DNA of 42,201 bases from contig CALMEE010000025.1 in the NCBI GenBank assembly GCA_937862885.1, forward strand, positions 1 to 42,201, given 5' to 3'. The notes beneath the pieces were generated by a model. It saw nothing but the letters and a program-made list of their open reading frames with translations, was not told where the DNA came from and did no database searches. The position numbers and the translations under genes are program-made. Below are positions 18,158 to 28,700 of this stretch, piece after piece (position 1 is the first letter of the stretch; each line of letters starts with the position of its first letter). The DNA is from an uncultured Planctomycetaceae bacterium (GTDB lineage: Bacteria > Planctomycetota > Planctomycetia > Pirellulales > Pirellulaceae).

Positions 18158-19921
18158 ATGCAAAACTTGAATACGATACACAAATCATTGTTAACGATTT
18201 GTTTTGGCGTTGTTTTGCTGATCTTTCTCGCGCCCCGCCTGGTCTCCCAGTCGGATCGTCCTGGCGACACAGCATATTCAGGAGGGCCTAGTACTGGCAT
18301 ACCATGTTCCAAGATGGCTTGCACGACTCCAGTTAGTACGCCTTGTGGGACGACCGTGCAGCAGCAAATTGACGAAGGTTGTGCCGGCAAAAATTGTTGC
18401 GCACCTTCAAATTGCAATTCTGCCGCAACGGACGCGTGCGATCAAAACATAAAATCGTGTTGTAACTCGCAGCGCTGCCAATCGAATTGTTGTCAAGAGT
18501 CGCAAACAACAATCCACGCAACGTCTGGACGGTCGGATTTGGAACAACTGGCCAGAAGATTGTACACGGAATTAAAAAGTTTGGACTTAGAAGAATCTGA
18601 AGACATTGCCATTGAGAAGATACGTGTGGCATTCGAACAACTCTCAGATCTCCAACTGTATCCAGTCACGGGTGAACACGAATTGCCACGCTACTTATCG
18701 GCAAGAGTTGACGAACTGCAACGAAAATACGACGTCCAGCAACATCAAATCCGCGAGTTGCAGCTGCTGCAACGAACACAGGCAAACACCGGACTGCAAA
18801 CCAGAACTCCTGAGATGCTGGTAACCGATGTTCGTTTTAAACAATTGCAAGAATCAATCAACGAAATTAATCACCGCCTTGCCGAAAGAAGGCCGCACAC
18901 TGCGTCACCGTTTGAACAAGGGAGACCAGAACATGCTCAACCGTTTGGCTCGCCGTCACCAAATCGCTCTTACGACACCGTTCCAGCGGCGCAAACTCCC
19001 AATCGCGCATTAAACCCAGTTCCTGTAATGCACGCGCCAAGCGCATTACCAAATGGACACTTCCGATCGGATGCCAATCACGCCCCCAATTCGTTCGACA
19101 ATCAACGCCCCCTCGGGCAGCCGTTGCCACAGCATCAAGTTGAATTTCAGCCGACGAACCATCAGATTCCTGCCACCCACCATGGGCCAAGACCAATGCA
19201 GCCGCCAGTTGAGTTTAATCCACGTCCGGAAAATCGCCAGCAAGTACCCTTTAATGGTCCACCACCTGTGAATGTTCCGCATGGCAATTCTTTTTCGGAG
19301 GCAGGCAGTTCCTCCCAACAAGAAACTGAGATGTTACGCCGCCAAATCCATGATTTGCTGCAGCGGATTCATAAGTTAGAACATGATGCACAGTCCAATT
19401 CCTATCGACCGCGATTCGGTGTGGAACGTGCCGCCTATATTGAGGACGCTGGCGACTACCATGATGGGAATACATTATCGCCCCTTTGGGACACAGAAGT
19501 ATCGAACACTGGTTCGCTTCAGCCTTGGAACCCCCAGGAAGATGATTCGGTTCCCGCGGCCAAACTCGTACCACGAGTTGACGATGGAGTGACCTATCAC
19601 AATTGGTTGACAATACAATATGACATCTCGGATCTATTGACGATTGAAAATTTCGACCTCAATTCAGTTCCAATTGACGCCGACATAAAACAGCAATACG
19701 AAGAGATGCTTCAGGATCGAGTTGAGCAAATTATTGAGTCTATCCAATCGGCAGTGGAGCCCTATTCTTGGATCAACAACAAGATCGCCCGCATTCGTTT
19801 CAATCGAAGGCACATGAATCTGTTGATCACGCAAACCTATTCAAATCATCGTGAGATTGAGACGGTTTTGCAAAAAGCCAGAGACGGCCAAATCCAGCTG
19901 TTCACCAACGACGATCAATAA
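18158..19921 (+). CDS. Secreted cysteine-rich, Pro/Gln-rich protein with secretin-like C-terminal domain
   Basis: The 587-residue protein starts at 18158, fixed by AGGAGG five bases upstream. A hydrophobic segment at about 8-28 is a signal peptide or anchor. Residues 50-112 hold 13 cysteines (including CC pairs at 80-81, 101-102 and 111-112). Coiled-coil stretches follow at about 125-240 and 385-415, separated by a Pro/Gln/His-rich disordered linker of about 250-385. The last 90 residues (IQYDISDLLTIENF near 490-503, then ARIRFNRRHMNLLITQTYSNHREIETVLQKAR) resemble the short beta-alpha modules found in secretin-related planctomycete proteins. That resemblance is by pattern only. The cysteines suggest disulfides or metal binding outside the cytoplasm. 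I do not recognise the whole protein and give no function. Confidence 0.7.
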   Translation: MQNLNTIHKSLLTICFGVVLLIFLAPRLVSQSDRPGDTAYSGGPSTGIPCSKMACTTPVSTPCGTTVQQQIDEGCAGKNCCAPSNCNSAATDACDQNIKSCCNSQRCQSNCCQESQTTIHATSGRSDLEQLARRLYTELKSLDLEESEDIAIEKIRVAFEQLSDLQLYPVTGEHELPRYLSARVDELQRKYDVQQHQIRELQLLQRTQANTGLQTRTPEMLVTDVRFKQLQESINEINHRLAERRPHTASPFEQGRPEHAQPFGSPSPNRSYDTVPAAQTPNRALNPVPVMHAPSALPNGHFRSDANHAPNSFDNQRPLGQPLPQHQVEFQPTNHQIPATHHGPRPMQPPVEFNPRPENRQQVPFNGPPPVNVPHGNSFSEAGSSSQQETEMLRRQIHDLLQRIHKLEHDAQSNSYRPRFGVERAAYIEDAGDYHDGNTLSPLWDTEVSNTGSLQPWNPQEDDSVPAAKLVPRVDDGVTYHNWLTIQYDISDLLTIENFDLNSVPIDADIKQQYEEMLQDRVEQIIESIQSAVEPYSWINNKIARIRFNRRHMNLLITQTYSNHREIETVLQKARDGQIQLFTNDDQ

Positions 19922-20142
19922 GACGATGGTGGTTGCAGGCTGCATGCAAATGGTGTTCTTCAACGAAGATAGATTTAAATAAGGTAGCCGCCAGCGAATG
20001 ACCTCGGGATCCGCGGCTATACTGCTAGTGGACAGCCCGACGCTTCCATTGGAAAATAATAGGTCGTTCGCTCTGTTTACGTAGCAGGCTCTCTCCGCAT
20101 TGCGCACAGGAACATTCGCCATTTAGCATTCCATCCGAATTC

Positions 20143-23100
20143 ATGTCGAAACGAAGAAAACGTCGCGATCGAAAACGAAAAAGTGGGTTATTCAAAAAGG
20201 TGATTCTAGTAGGCAGTCTCACCTTTCTACTGCTTATCGTATTTCTGCCCATCATCGTATCCAAAACTCCCATTAAAGACCGTTTAATTGCCTGGGCAAC
20301 TGCGGACCTCAATGGCTCGGTGCGAATTGAACGTTTGAACGTAGCATGGTGGTCGTATGTCTCCGCCAGCGGAATTTCCGTCAAAGACCCAGACGGTCAA
20401 CCTGTAGTCAACGTTGAATCACTTTCGCTGGAACAAACGCTATTCAATCTCATCTTGAATCGCAAGCCGGGAAAGATCGTGTTGGATGGAATCGACTTTG
20501 AAATCGCGCTTCGTCCGGACGGCAGCAATATTGAAGACCTGATCAAAAATTATATTGAGACACCCAAAGACGAGCAGAGTGATTCAACTCCGGCATCGTT
20601 GGAGATAACTTGGACAGCAGCCACTGGGCGAATCACTGCACAAGGATCTCCGCAAACCTGGCAATTGTCGGATTCGAACGGTAGCGTTTTGTTCGGATTA
20701 GGCGAATCGTCATTAGAAATTTTGGTAGACGGTTCATTGCAAACCAATAATCTACCTGCCAACTCTTTTCGATTGGCAGCCCAAATTGGCAACGACCCCC
20801 GACACCTCAGTTTCTCGGATGGCCAAATCAGATTGGAGAGTCCACTAATCGAATGCAGTATCGCCACACCAATTTGCGAACGTTTGCACTTTCCCCTAAG
20901 CGTTCAAGGCCGCTTCAATGGAAAAGCGGAATGCACGTGGCTCGATTACGGAAGCCAATTTACGATCGCCACGGATAATGTCCAACTCGATCAACTTATT
21001 CTTCGATCAAATGACTACTTGGGACCAGATACGCTCACTGTCGAGACTGGCCAGCTAAATGGAAAGGTTGGACTTGAACCGGCGGGATGGCGGGCGGAAA
21101 ATCTTCAAGCCACCACAAACTTTGGGCAGTTGGTCGCGAATGGCACGGTGAACTTCAGTGAATTGATGATGGCCCTTAGCAAAGGGCGACTGCCGAATAC
21201 GGAACTACAGGCGAATGGAGCTGTGGATTTTGCACAGCTGTCTCGAATGCTGCCAAGCACCCTACGTCTTCAAGAAAATGTGGTATTGGAATCCGCCTTA
21301 GTTCGTATAGAAGCAAACAACCGCGTTGATTCTCATGTCAAACAAGCGGATTTGAACATCGCAGCGCCACGATTGCAGGCCACACAGAATGGACAACGCA
21401 TCTCCTGGAACCAACCGATAAACGTCGTCGCGAATATTGTTGAACAGAATAATGACTTAATCATTCAACAATTAAAATGCGATTCCGACTTGATCTTGAT
21501 CGAGGGTCAGGGAAACTTGGCCAAGGCTAGTTTTCGAGTCAAAAGCGATTTGCGTCAGATGATCGAGCAGCTTTCGCAGTTATTCGATTTGGGGGGAATC
21601 CAAGTTTCCGGCTTGCTCGACGGCAAATTAGCTTGGGATCGTACGACTGTGCAATCGGAGCTTGAGCCGTTTCAAATTGCCGCTGATCTGCAAATCGCCC
21701 GACCTGTAGTTCAAACGAACAATAGCGTTTGGCAACAACCTGAACTTCAAATCCGCATGGACGCGACAGCACAGGTGGATTCCGAAAATAATCTGTTGGT
21801 GTCCGCAGCAAAATCGGTGGTCAATGCGGGTCAAGATCAATTGGAAATCACGTTACTCGAAGGTTTAGTTAATCCTGGACTTAGTTCTAGAATTCCAGCG
21901 CAGTTGTTCATCCAAGGCAATCTGCAATCATGGTTAGCTCAACTCTCTCCCTTCTTGCCGTTGCCCGAACTCGATGCCAACGGTCACGTGTCCGCTAGTG
22001 CGAGAGCCGAAATCGAACTGCCGAAAGTGATCATAAATGGTCTGAAATCAGAGTTTACCCAGCTCGCAGCGAATACGCTGGGCCTACGCATTCGCGAGCA
22101 AAAAGTCATGCTGGACGGAAACTTCGAATTCAATGTCGACACAGGTGGGTTTTTGGCTGATCAAGTTGTTTTGATCAGCTCGACGGTGGCCGCCAGCGGC
22201 AATTCGATCCGCTACCAACCCGAAACTTCGGGTGGCCTAGAGGGCGCAGTCGCGTTTCGCGCCAACTTGAATCAAATAACAAGACTCCTTCCCCAACTCG
22301 ATGACCATGAAGTCAAATGGTTCGGTGAATTAACTGGTCAAACGAATCTTCATTACGACGGAAATTCTATTGCGGGTTCGGTAAATGCAACAATTAAAGA
22401 CTTGGTCGCGGCAGTAGACTTGAATGCTGCTTCAACCAGTTCGAATCAGAGGTCAAACCAACTTCCGCCTTCCAACGGAATCAATGCTCAAACGGGTTCC
22501 CAGGCATCCAATCAAAATGGCTGGCGCGTTCTGTGGAGCGAACCGCAAGTTCAAATCGAATCGAACCTGGTGGTCTCATCCGACCTCGATCGGTTGCAAT
22601 TGAATTCGCTAGCCCTAGATTCCAAGGCAATCCGTCTATCCGCAAATGGAAATGTGGCGAACTTGTTGAGTACCTTGAATATAAACCTGCAAGGAGTGTG
22701 GGCGGCCGATTTCGAGAACGTCAACGAATTGATCGCCGCATATACCTACGATGCAATTCGTTTAAACGGCAGCGAAGCTCGGAATTTTACAATCCAGGGA
22801 CCTCTATTCTCGGATCCGGAACAACTTGAAAAGCAAGGCAATGCCTGGCTGCCTTACGCACTTCGCGCTCAAACTGAAGTGGCTTGGCAGAATTTGAGCG
22901 TTTATGGTTTGGACGTCGGCCCAGCTGTCGCGGCAACTGGCTTGGCAAATTCAGCGGTATCGATCAATACCAAACCCATCAGTGTCAGTGGTGGGTCTGT
23001 TCAACTTAATCCGGTTGTTCATTTGCGTGGTCAAGCCCCGACAATTGTTGTCCCCGAGGGGCAAATCGTGAACGGCGTCCAGCTAACCGTCGAAAACTCG

Positions 23101-23859
23101 CGTGAGTGGCTAAAATTCGTAGCGCCTTTGGCTGCTGAAGCCACATCCACACAAGGAGCGTTCAGTGTTTCAACGACCGGTGTTCGACTCCCTTTGGCCA
23201 ACTTTAACGCCGCGCAAGGGGACGTGTTGTTGACGATTCATGATGCGAGAATCGGTCCAGGTCCCTTGGGCACGCAATTGATCAGTTTGGCCAATCAAAT
23301 AAAAACCTTAATCGAGGGGGCCAATGCCTCTCACATTGCCGACGCAAACGCCCAGTGGCTTGTTATCCCGCAGCAAGACGTGCCCGTTACCATCCAGGCG
23401 GGTCGAGTCATCCATCGCGGCATGACGTTTCGTAGCGGCGATACAGTGATTCAAACAAGCGGTAGTGTCGGCCTCGATCAGACTCTCGATTTGGTTGTTG
23501 AAGTTCCTATTTCAGATCGCTGGCTGGGAAACCGACCACTGCTGGCTGGATTAAAGGGACAAAAGCTTGCCATTCCTTTGACGGGAACCGTCTCCAAACC
23601 TCGCTTGGATACAAACGGCCTGCAACAGTTCGCAGGTCAACTACTGCGACAGTCTGCCGAAACGGCGATTCAAAATAAGGTGGAGGACTTGATCTCACGC
23701 GAGGGACAGAAACTCCAAGACAAGTTGCTCGAAGGAATCTTTCCGCCCAATTCCAATTCGCCCGCACAAGGTGAAACACCCCCCACTTCAACGCGAGAGA
23801 TTATGGACGGCGTGATCAACGAAGGCTTGAACCGCATCTTGCGCCCCAAGAGGAACTAG
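20143..23859 (+). CDS. Giant AsmA/TamB/YhdP-like membrane-anchored protein
   Basis: The 1238-residue protein begins with a very basic tail (SKRRKRRDRKRKS), then one transmembrane helix at about 19-40. A long periplasmic region follows, built of repeated beta strands. The pattern just after the membrane (IKDRLIAWATADLNGSVRIERLNVAWWSYVSASGISVKDPDG) is the N-terminal signature of the AsmA-like superfamily, where long beta grooves move or organise phospholipids between inner and outer membranes. The C-terminus (VSKPRLDTNGLQQFAGQLLR and QNKVEDLISREGQKLQDKLL) also fits AsmA C-terminal domains. Poly-Ser/Asn and Gln-rich inserts lie near 765-785. It is probably an inner-membrane-anchored lipid transport protein; specificity is unknown. 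It stands alone 221 bases after the cysteine-rich gene. Confidence 0.75.
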   Translation: MSKRRKRRDRKRKSGLFKKVILVGSLTFLLLIVFLPIIVSKTPIKDRLIAWATADLNGSVRIERLNVAWWSYVSASGISVKDPDGQPVVNVESLSLEQTLFNLILNRKPGKIVLDGIDFEIALRPDGSNIEDLIKNYIETPKDEQSDSTPASLEITWTAATGRITAQGSPQTWQLSDSNGSVLFGLGESSLEILVDGSLQTNNLPANSFRLAAQIGNDPRHLSFSDGQIRLESPLIECSIATPICERLHFPLSVQGRFNGKAECTWLDYGSQFTIATDNVQLDQLILRSNDYLGPDTLTVETGQLNGKVGLEPAGWRAENLQATTNFGQLVANGTVNFSELMMALSKGRLPNTELQANGAVDFAQLSRMLPSTLRLQENVVLESALVRIEANNRVDSHVKQADLNIAAPRLQATQNGQRISWNQPINVVANIVEQNNDLIIQQLKCDSDLILIEGQGNLAKASFRVKSDLRQMIEQLSQLFDLGGIQVSGLLDGKLAWDRTTVQSELEPFQIAADLQIARPVVQTNNSVWQQPELQIRMDATAQVDSENNLLVSAAKSVVNAGQDQLEITLLEGLVNPGLSSRIPAQLFIQGNLQSWLAQLSPFLPLPELDANGHVSASARAEIELPKVIINGLKSEFTQLAANTLGLRIREQKVMLDGNFEFNVDTGGFLADQVVLISSTVAASGNSIRYQPETSGGLEGAVAFRANLNQITRLLPQLDDHEVKWFGELTGQTNLHYDGNSIAGSVNATIKDLVAAVDLNAASTSSNQRSNQLPPSNGINAQTGSQASNQNGWRVLWSEPQVQIESNLVVSSDLDRLQLNSLALDSKAIRLSANGNVANLLSTLNINLQGVWAADFENVNELIAAYTYDAIRLNGSEARNFTIQGPLFSDPEQLEKQGNAWLPYALRAQTEVAWQNLSVYGLDVGPAVAATGLANSAVSINTKPISVSGGSVQLNPVVHLRGQAPTIVVPEGQIVNGVQLTVENSREWLKFVAPLAAEATSTQGAFSVSTTGVRLPLANFNAAQGDVLLTIHDARIGPGPLGTQLISLANQIKTLIEGANASHIADANAQWLVIPQQDVPVTIQAGRVIHRGMTFRSGDTVIQTSGSVGLDQTLDLVVEVPISDRWLGNRPLLAGLKGQKLAIPLTGTVSKPRLDTNGLQQFAGQLLRQSAETAIQNKVEDLISREGQKLQDKLLEGIFPPNSNSPAQGETPPTSTREIMDGVINEGLNRILRPKRN

Positions 23860-23869
23860 GCTTCGACCG

Positions 23870-23885
23870 CAAACGAATTCGTTTG
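23870..23885. repeat. 16-bp perfect palindrome after the AsmA-like gene
   Basis: caaacgaattcgtttg is its own reverse complement and lies 11 bases after the stop. It has no loop or T-tract, so it could be a protein-binding site or simply chance. The rest of 23886-24131 holds short imperfect repeats (gtgctcact twice near 23982-24000) and no gene. Confidence 0.4.
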
Positions 23886-24131
23886 GTTGTACACAATGCA
23901 CGTTGACATTAACATTTGGTGGGCAACCCTTTGTGCAGTGCACTCCACGTTCGTAAGCACAAGAGAAGCACAAGAGGACGTGCTCACTGTGCTCACTGCA
24001 CGCAAAATCGTTCCCTGTGGTCAGATGGCTCCCTTTTTCACACCATGAAGCGCAATTTCGTTGATGCGCTCGACAATTCCAGGAATCTCCTAACTTACGA
24101 ACAGTATCAAGGCAGGATGGCTTGAATCCGA

Positions 24132-25397
24132 CTAACTTAAATTCGGTGCTTCAGCGACTTTAATGTTGAGATGCTTGACTTCACCGTCTCTTACTAACTC
24201 CACGTCGACGCTTTCATCGGGTTTGGTCATTGAAACATAGCGGAACAAATGGCGCCAATTCTTGATGGGTTGTCCACCCCAACTACGAATCACGTCGCCA
24301 GGTTCCATACCAGCAATTGCCGCCGGCGTTCCTTGATCAACGTAGGTGACCAATGCACCGTCCATGTCTGGCAATCGATTACGCGAAGCATCGTTCTCGA
24401 CCAAGTACCAAGGAGTCACCCCCAAAAAGCCACGGCGAACCCGACCATTCTCACGCAACTCTTTGGCTACGTATTGTGCAATTACACTTGGCACGGCAAA
24501 ACTGATTCCCAAAAATTGTCGACCGTAAATTGACGTGTTGATGCCAATGACTCGCCCCAATGAATCGACCAACGGGCCGCCACTGTTACCGGGATTCACC
24601 GCAGCATCTGTCTGCAAAAATTCTTGATATTGGCTGCTTTCGCCCTGACGATCCTTGCCACTCAAAATTCCTGCGGTCACAGTATGCTTTAGGCCGAAGG
24701 GGTTGCCGATTGCCCATACAAGGGATCCGACCTCTAACTCGTCACTATTTCCCCACTCAGCGGCAATAAGATCATTGGCTTGAATGCGAATGAGGGCCAA
24801 ATCGGTCAACTCGTCTGAACCAACCAGGTATCCAACAAATTGACGTCTATCAGGTAGTGTCACTTCGATGCGTTTGGAATTCGAAACCACATGGTGATTG
24901 GTGAGAATGAACCCATCGCAACTGACGATTACTCCTGATCCTTCGCCAAGTACCTCTTGGGCACGCATCAACTCGGGATCGATCCCCACTTTTTCGGTTG
25001 AGATCGAAACAACACTGGGACTAACTTTTTGGGCGATTAGTTGATAGGCGCTAGATACTTGAGTCAGCGGTGCATTCTGCAACACTTGCGAAGAGTACTC
25101 GTATTGGGCCTGCATCTTCGCTTTCGTGGCAGCGTAATGGTAACGCTCGACCATCTGGGGCCCGATATACCACGAGAACATGAAAATCCCGACGGCGAAG
25201 AGCATCCACACGCCATGCCCTAATAGCCGTAGCGTGCCATTGGACTTTGGCTGGTAAGCGGAAAAATCGGTCGGACGGATAGCATTGGGTCGGACGGTTG
25301 ATGAGCGCACATCAAAGACAGTAAAATTAGGCTCCGACTTAGTCGACGCGCTACGTATGTCTTCAACCCCTTCTTGGCCCCAAGATTGATTATCCAT
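24132..25397 (-). CDS. Membrane-anchored HtrA/DegS-type serine protease with one PDZ domain
   Basis: The 421-residue protein has a cytoplasmic N-terminus, one transmembrane helix at about 58-80 and a trypsin-like domain (about 118-315) with the full triad: H169 in ILTNHHVV, D199 in LTDLALIRI, and S272 in GNSGGP. One PDZ domain follows (about 322-415, with RRGFLGV and PAAIAGMEPGDVI). One anchor plus one PDZ is the DegS/HtrA layout for regulated envelope proteolysis. Family knowledge suggests it degrades or senses misfolded envelope proteins; the specific substrate is unknown. There is no sigma-factor or anti-sigma gene beside it. It is flanked by hrpA upstream on the same strand with a 313-base gap. 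Confidence 0.93.
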   Translation of the reverse strand: MDNQSWGQEGVEDIRSASTKSEPNFTVFDVRSSTVRPNAIRPTDFSAYQPKSNGTLRLLGHGVWMLFAVGIFMFSWYIGPQMVERYHYAATKAKMQAQYEYSSQVLQNAPLTQVSSAYQLIAQKVSPSVVSISTEKVGIDPELMRAQEVLGEGSGVIVSCDGFILTNHHVVSNSKRIEVTLPDRRQFVGYLVGSDELTDLALIRIQANDLIAAEWGNSDELEVGSLVWAIGNPFGLKHTVTAGILSGKDRQGESSQYQEFLQTDAAVNPGNSGGPLVDSLGRVIGINTSIYGRQFLGISFAVPSVIAQYVAKELRENGRVRRGFLGVTPWYLVENDASRNRLPDMDGALVTYVDQGTPAAIAGMEPGDVIRSWGGQPIKNWRHLFRYVSMTKPDESVDVELVRDGEVKHLNIKVAEAPNLS

Positions 25398-25710
25398 CAG
25401 TATTCCCCAAACCTAGGTCCTCTATTCCGAAAACGCAGCGTTCACGCCGCATTGCCCATTATATGCAAATTTCCGTGAAGTCGACCAACACTTTAACCAA
25501 ATTTTCGCCACTGAGTTTAATTCGTCAAAAATTTGCGAGAATTGTCGACATTGGCAGCAAAACTGCTACGAATACCTAATTTTGCCATTTTAGAAGTATT
25601 TTTTGATGACTCTTGGAATTTTACGCTCAGAATCTATCGCGCTGTTGAAGGTGATCTCGAAAAGTGGCGGAAAACGGTGTGGGCAGGCCGCCGCAATCAG
25701 GTGAACGAAC
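25398..25710. other. Intergenic stretch between htrA-like gene and hrpA
   Basis: It should contain the promoter of the protease gene. I see no gene or clear hairpin. Confidence 0.5.
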
Positions 25711-28700
25711 TTACAACGCTTGTCGTATTTCGTCAATAAGTTTCTCGATTCGCTTCGGCGAGACCTTCTCGCTCGTCCCTATAGGTTGTGCGAACATTGA
25801 AACTCGCAACTCCTCAAACAACCAACGCACGCGTTCAATGTGCTCGCTGTGACGACTAAAATCAGGCACCGCGCCAGCGACCTGCTGATATTGCTCCCAC
25901 AATGCCTTGATTTCCGATGACAGAGCTAGGTCGCGCGCTTGATGGCCACTCATGACGCGCTCAATTCTGAATGAAGCCGCGGCCAGGAATCGTGGAAAAT
26001 GTTGCAACCAACGCCAGGGGGTCGTTCGCATAAATTCAGGAGGGAATAGCCCAGCTAATTGCGACGCAATGTCGTTACGTGTATCGGCTGTTCGGCTATT
26101 TAGTTTATCCATTTCCAGACGGACAGCTTGGTACTTCCTAAGCGTTTTGGGCAACCAATCGGCCAGTTGCTGCGCGGCCCCACCAAGCAAGACATTGGAG
26201 TCTTGACAAATCCGATCGAATTCTTGTTGAGACGCGGGAACTTTGCGATCTTCAATGCATGCGATGCGGACCAACAAATCTTCCAGATTTTGACGAAAGG
26301 ACTTTGAATCGCTGAACAACAAGCAAGCCGTCACGGAAAGTTGGTCTAGCTCTGGCAGCCAATTGATGTGTGAACGAACTAGCTTTGCGTTCCTCAGGAA
26401 GAACAACCGAGCGACTCCCTTTTGCATTTCGCGCCTGGCGAAGTAAACGTTATCGAAAAGGCGCAAACCAACAGCGTCCCCTTGATCAACGATAGCCGGG
26501 AATACTGGAACATCAGTAAAGTTGCGTTTGACCAGGATCGAGTCTGGCACATTCCCGAAACACCAAGTCGTCAACCGATCTTGCATCCAGTGGTTGTCGG
26601 TTGCCTCGACCTCTCGGCTGTTTTGACCTTGCGGCAATTCTCGCAAAAGCTCCCCGATATCGCGGGATTGACTGACAATGCGATTGGCTTGATCGACCAG
26701 ACGAAAATTCACTTTGAGATAATCGTCGATCTTTGCAAGGTCAAATGACGATGGCGAAATCTGTACGCGAGCGATTTTGCCTAGCTCGCGTGCAACAGCT
26801 GCCAAGAAGGAATCGGTCCCGACCTCCAGTCTTTCAGCAACAACCCGCGCGGTCTCCGGAGCAGGCACCAAGCTTCGGCGTATCGATTTCGGCAAACATC
26901 GAATGAGGGCTTCGATATAAGCAATTCTGTGGCCGGGAATTAGCCATCCTACCGCTTGCTCATTTAATTGAGAAAGGGCTTCAACCGGAACCTCTACTGT
27001 AGCTCCGTCGTCGAACTCGCCGGGAGCAAAACGATAAGAAACAGGCAGATCCATTTCTCCCACTCGAACTTGATCAGGAAAGTCGACGGCGATATTTGCC
27101 GTCGCTTCATCAGAGACAAGATCCGTTAAGGACATCGTTAGCGACGCTTCCAATTGGTCGTCACGTTTGAGGTGTTCGATGAGACTGCGCGTATCCACGA
27201 CGGTTGGCGGTAGACGATCGTCATAGAATTTTCTGACGGTCCATTCGTCGAAAATACAATGCCGCTGGCGAGTTTTTGCCCCCCAAGTTTCCGCTTCTTG
27301 ACACAGCGTTTGATTCAAATTGAGAAACCGAGGCGGCCGTTTCAGTTCACCCTGAACCAAACCATGTTCAATAAAGATTCGCCGTGACAGTTCCGGATCG
27401 TGTTTCGCGTAAGCTACTCGACGCCTCACCACAATGGGTAACCCAAACAACGAGACATTTTCGTAGGCCATCGTCGTCTCCTGCCGGCTGCTCCAATGCG
27501 GATCGACAAATGCTCGCTTACAAATATGCTGACTAAGCGGTTCGATCCACTCCGGCTCAATTTTTGCAACGGTACGTCCAAACCTTTTCGACGTTTCGAC
27601 AACTTCGGCGGCGACAATCCACTTTGGCTTGGCAGCGAACAAGCCACTCCCAGGCCAAATACTAAACTTTACTCCTCCGGCGCCGACATACTCAAAGCGG
27701 TCGCTCAACATCGCAACACCACTGAGCAATCCCGTGGCGATCGCCTCGTGAATCGCGCGATAGTTTTCCGGTAGACGATAGTCTTTACTGTTGTAATGCA
27801 GTCCAGCTGATTTAGCCATCTCACGCAATTGTCGATGAATGTCGGCCCACTGTTGAAAATGACTGGCCGATATGAAATTTTCGTGGCATGCCTTCTTGAA
27901 TTTGCTGTGCGACAACTTGCCGCGCAACTCGTGCAAAAAATCCCATAGCTTGAGCCAGCTAAGAAAATCCGATGATTCATGAACAAAACGGGCATGTGCG
28001 ATGTCCGCCGCTTTTTGTCGTTCGGCGGGTCGCATGCGCGCGTCCTGCCCCTCCAAGGCGGCCGCGATTACCAAAACCTCTGCCAAGCAACCGCTGTCAC
28101 TGGCCGCAAACAGCATTCGGGCGATTCGCGGATCCGCTGGAATCTTGCTCAATCTTCTCCCCAGCGGCGTTAAGCGAAATGCTTCATCGACGGCACCAAG
28201 TTCCAGTAACGTTTTATATCCGTCACGGATCGACTCCGGCCTGGGAGGATCGACAAACGGAAATTCTTCGATCGCACCAAGTTTCAGTGCGTCAACTTGC
28301 AGGATAACTGATGCCAGATTGGTACGTCGGATCTCTGGTGTTGTGAATTCGGGTCTGGCGACGAAGTCCGTTTCACTATAAAGACGCACGCAAATTCCGG
28401 GCCCGACACGACCGCAGCGACCGGCCCTTTGTCGCGCGGAAGCTTGCGAGATGGGTTCGATCGGCAACCGCTGCACTTTGCTGCGCGGCGCATAGCGACT
28501 AATTCTTGCTGTACCGGTATCAATCACATATCTGATACCGGGAACTGTAATCGAAGATTCAGCGACATTGGTCGCCAAAACAATCCGCTGCTTTGCTCCC
28601 GCCTGGAAAACCTGACTTTGCTGCTCGTTCGTCAAGCGGGCATATAGTGGCAGGATGTTCGCACTTGCAATCTTCCCCCCAGCAACCTGTAATCCGCGCA

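Noticed and set aside
23926..24005. Short repeated gtgctcact and gcacaaga words after the AsmA-like gene, considered as a CRISPR-like or regulatory array
   Set aside because: Units are too short and irregular, with no spacer structure.
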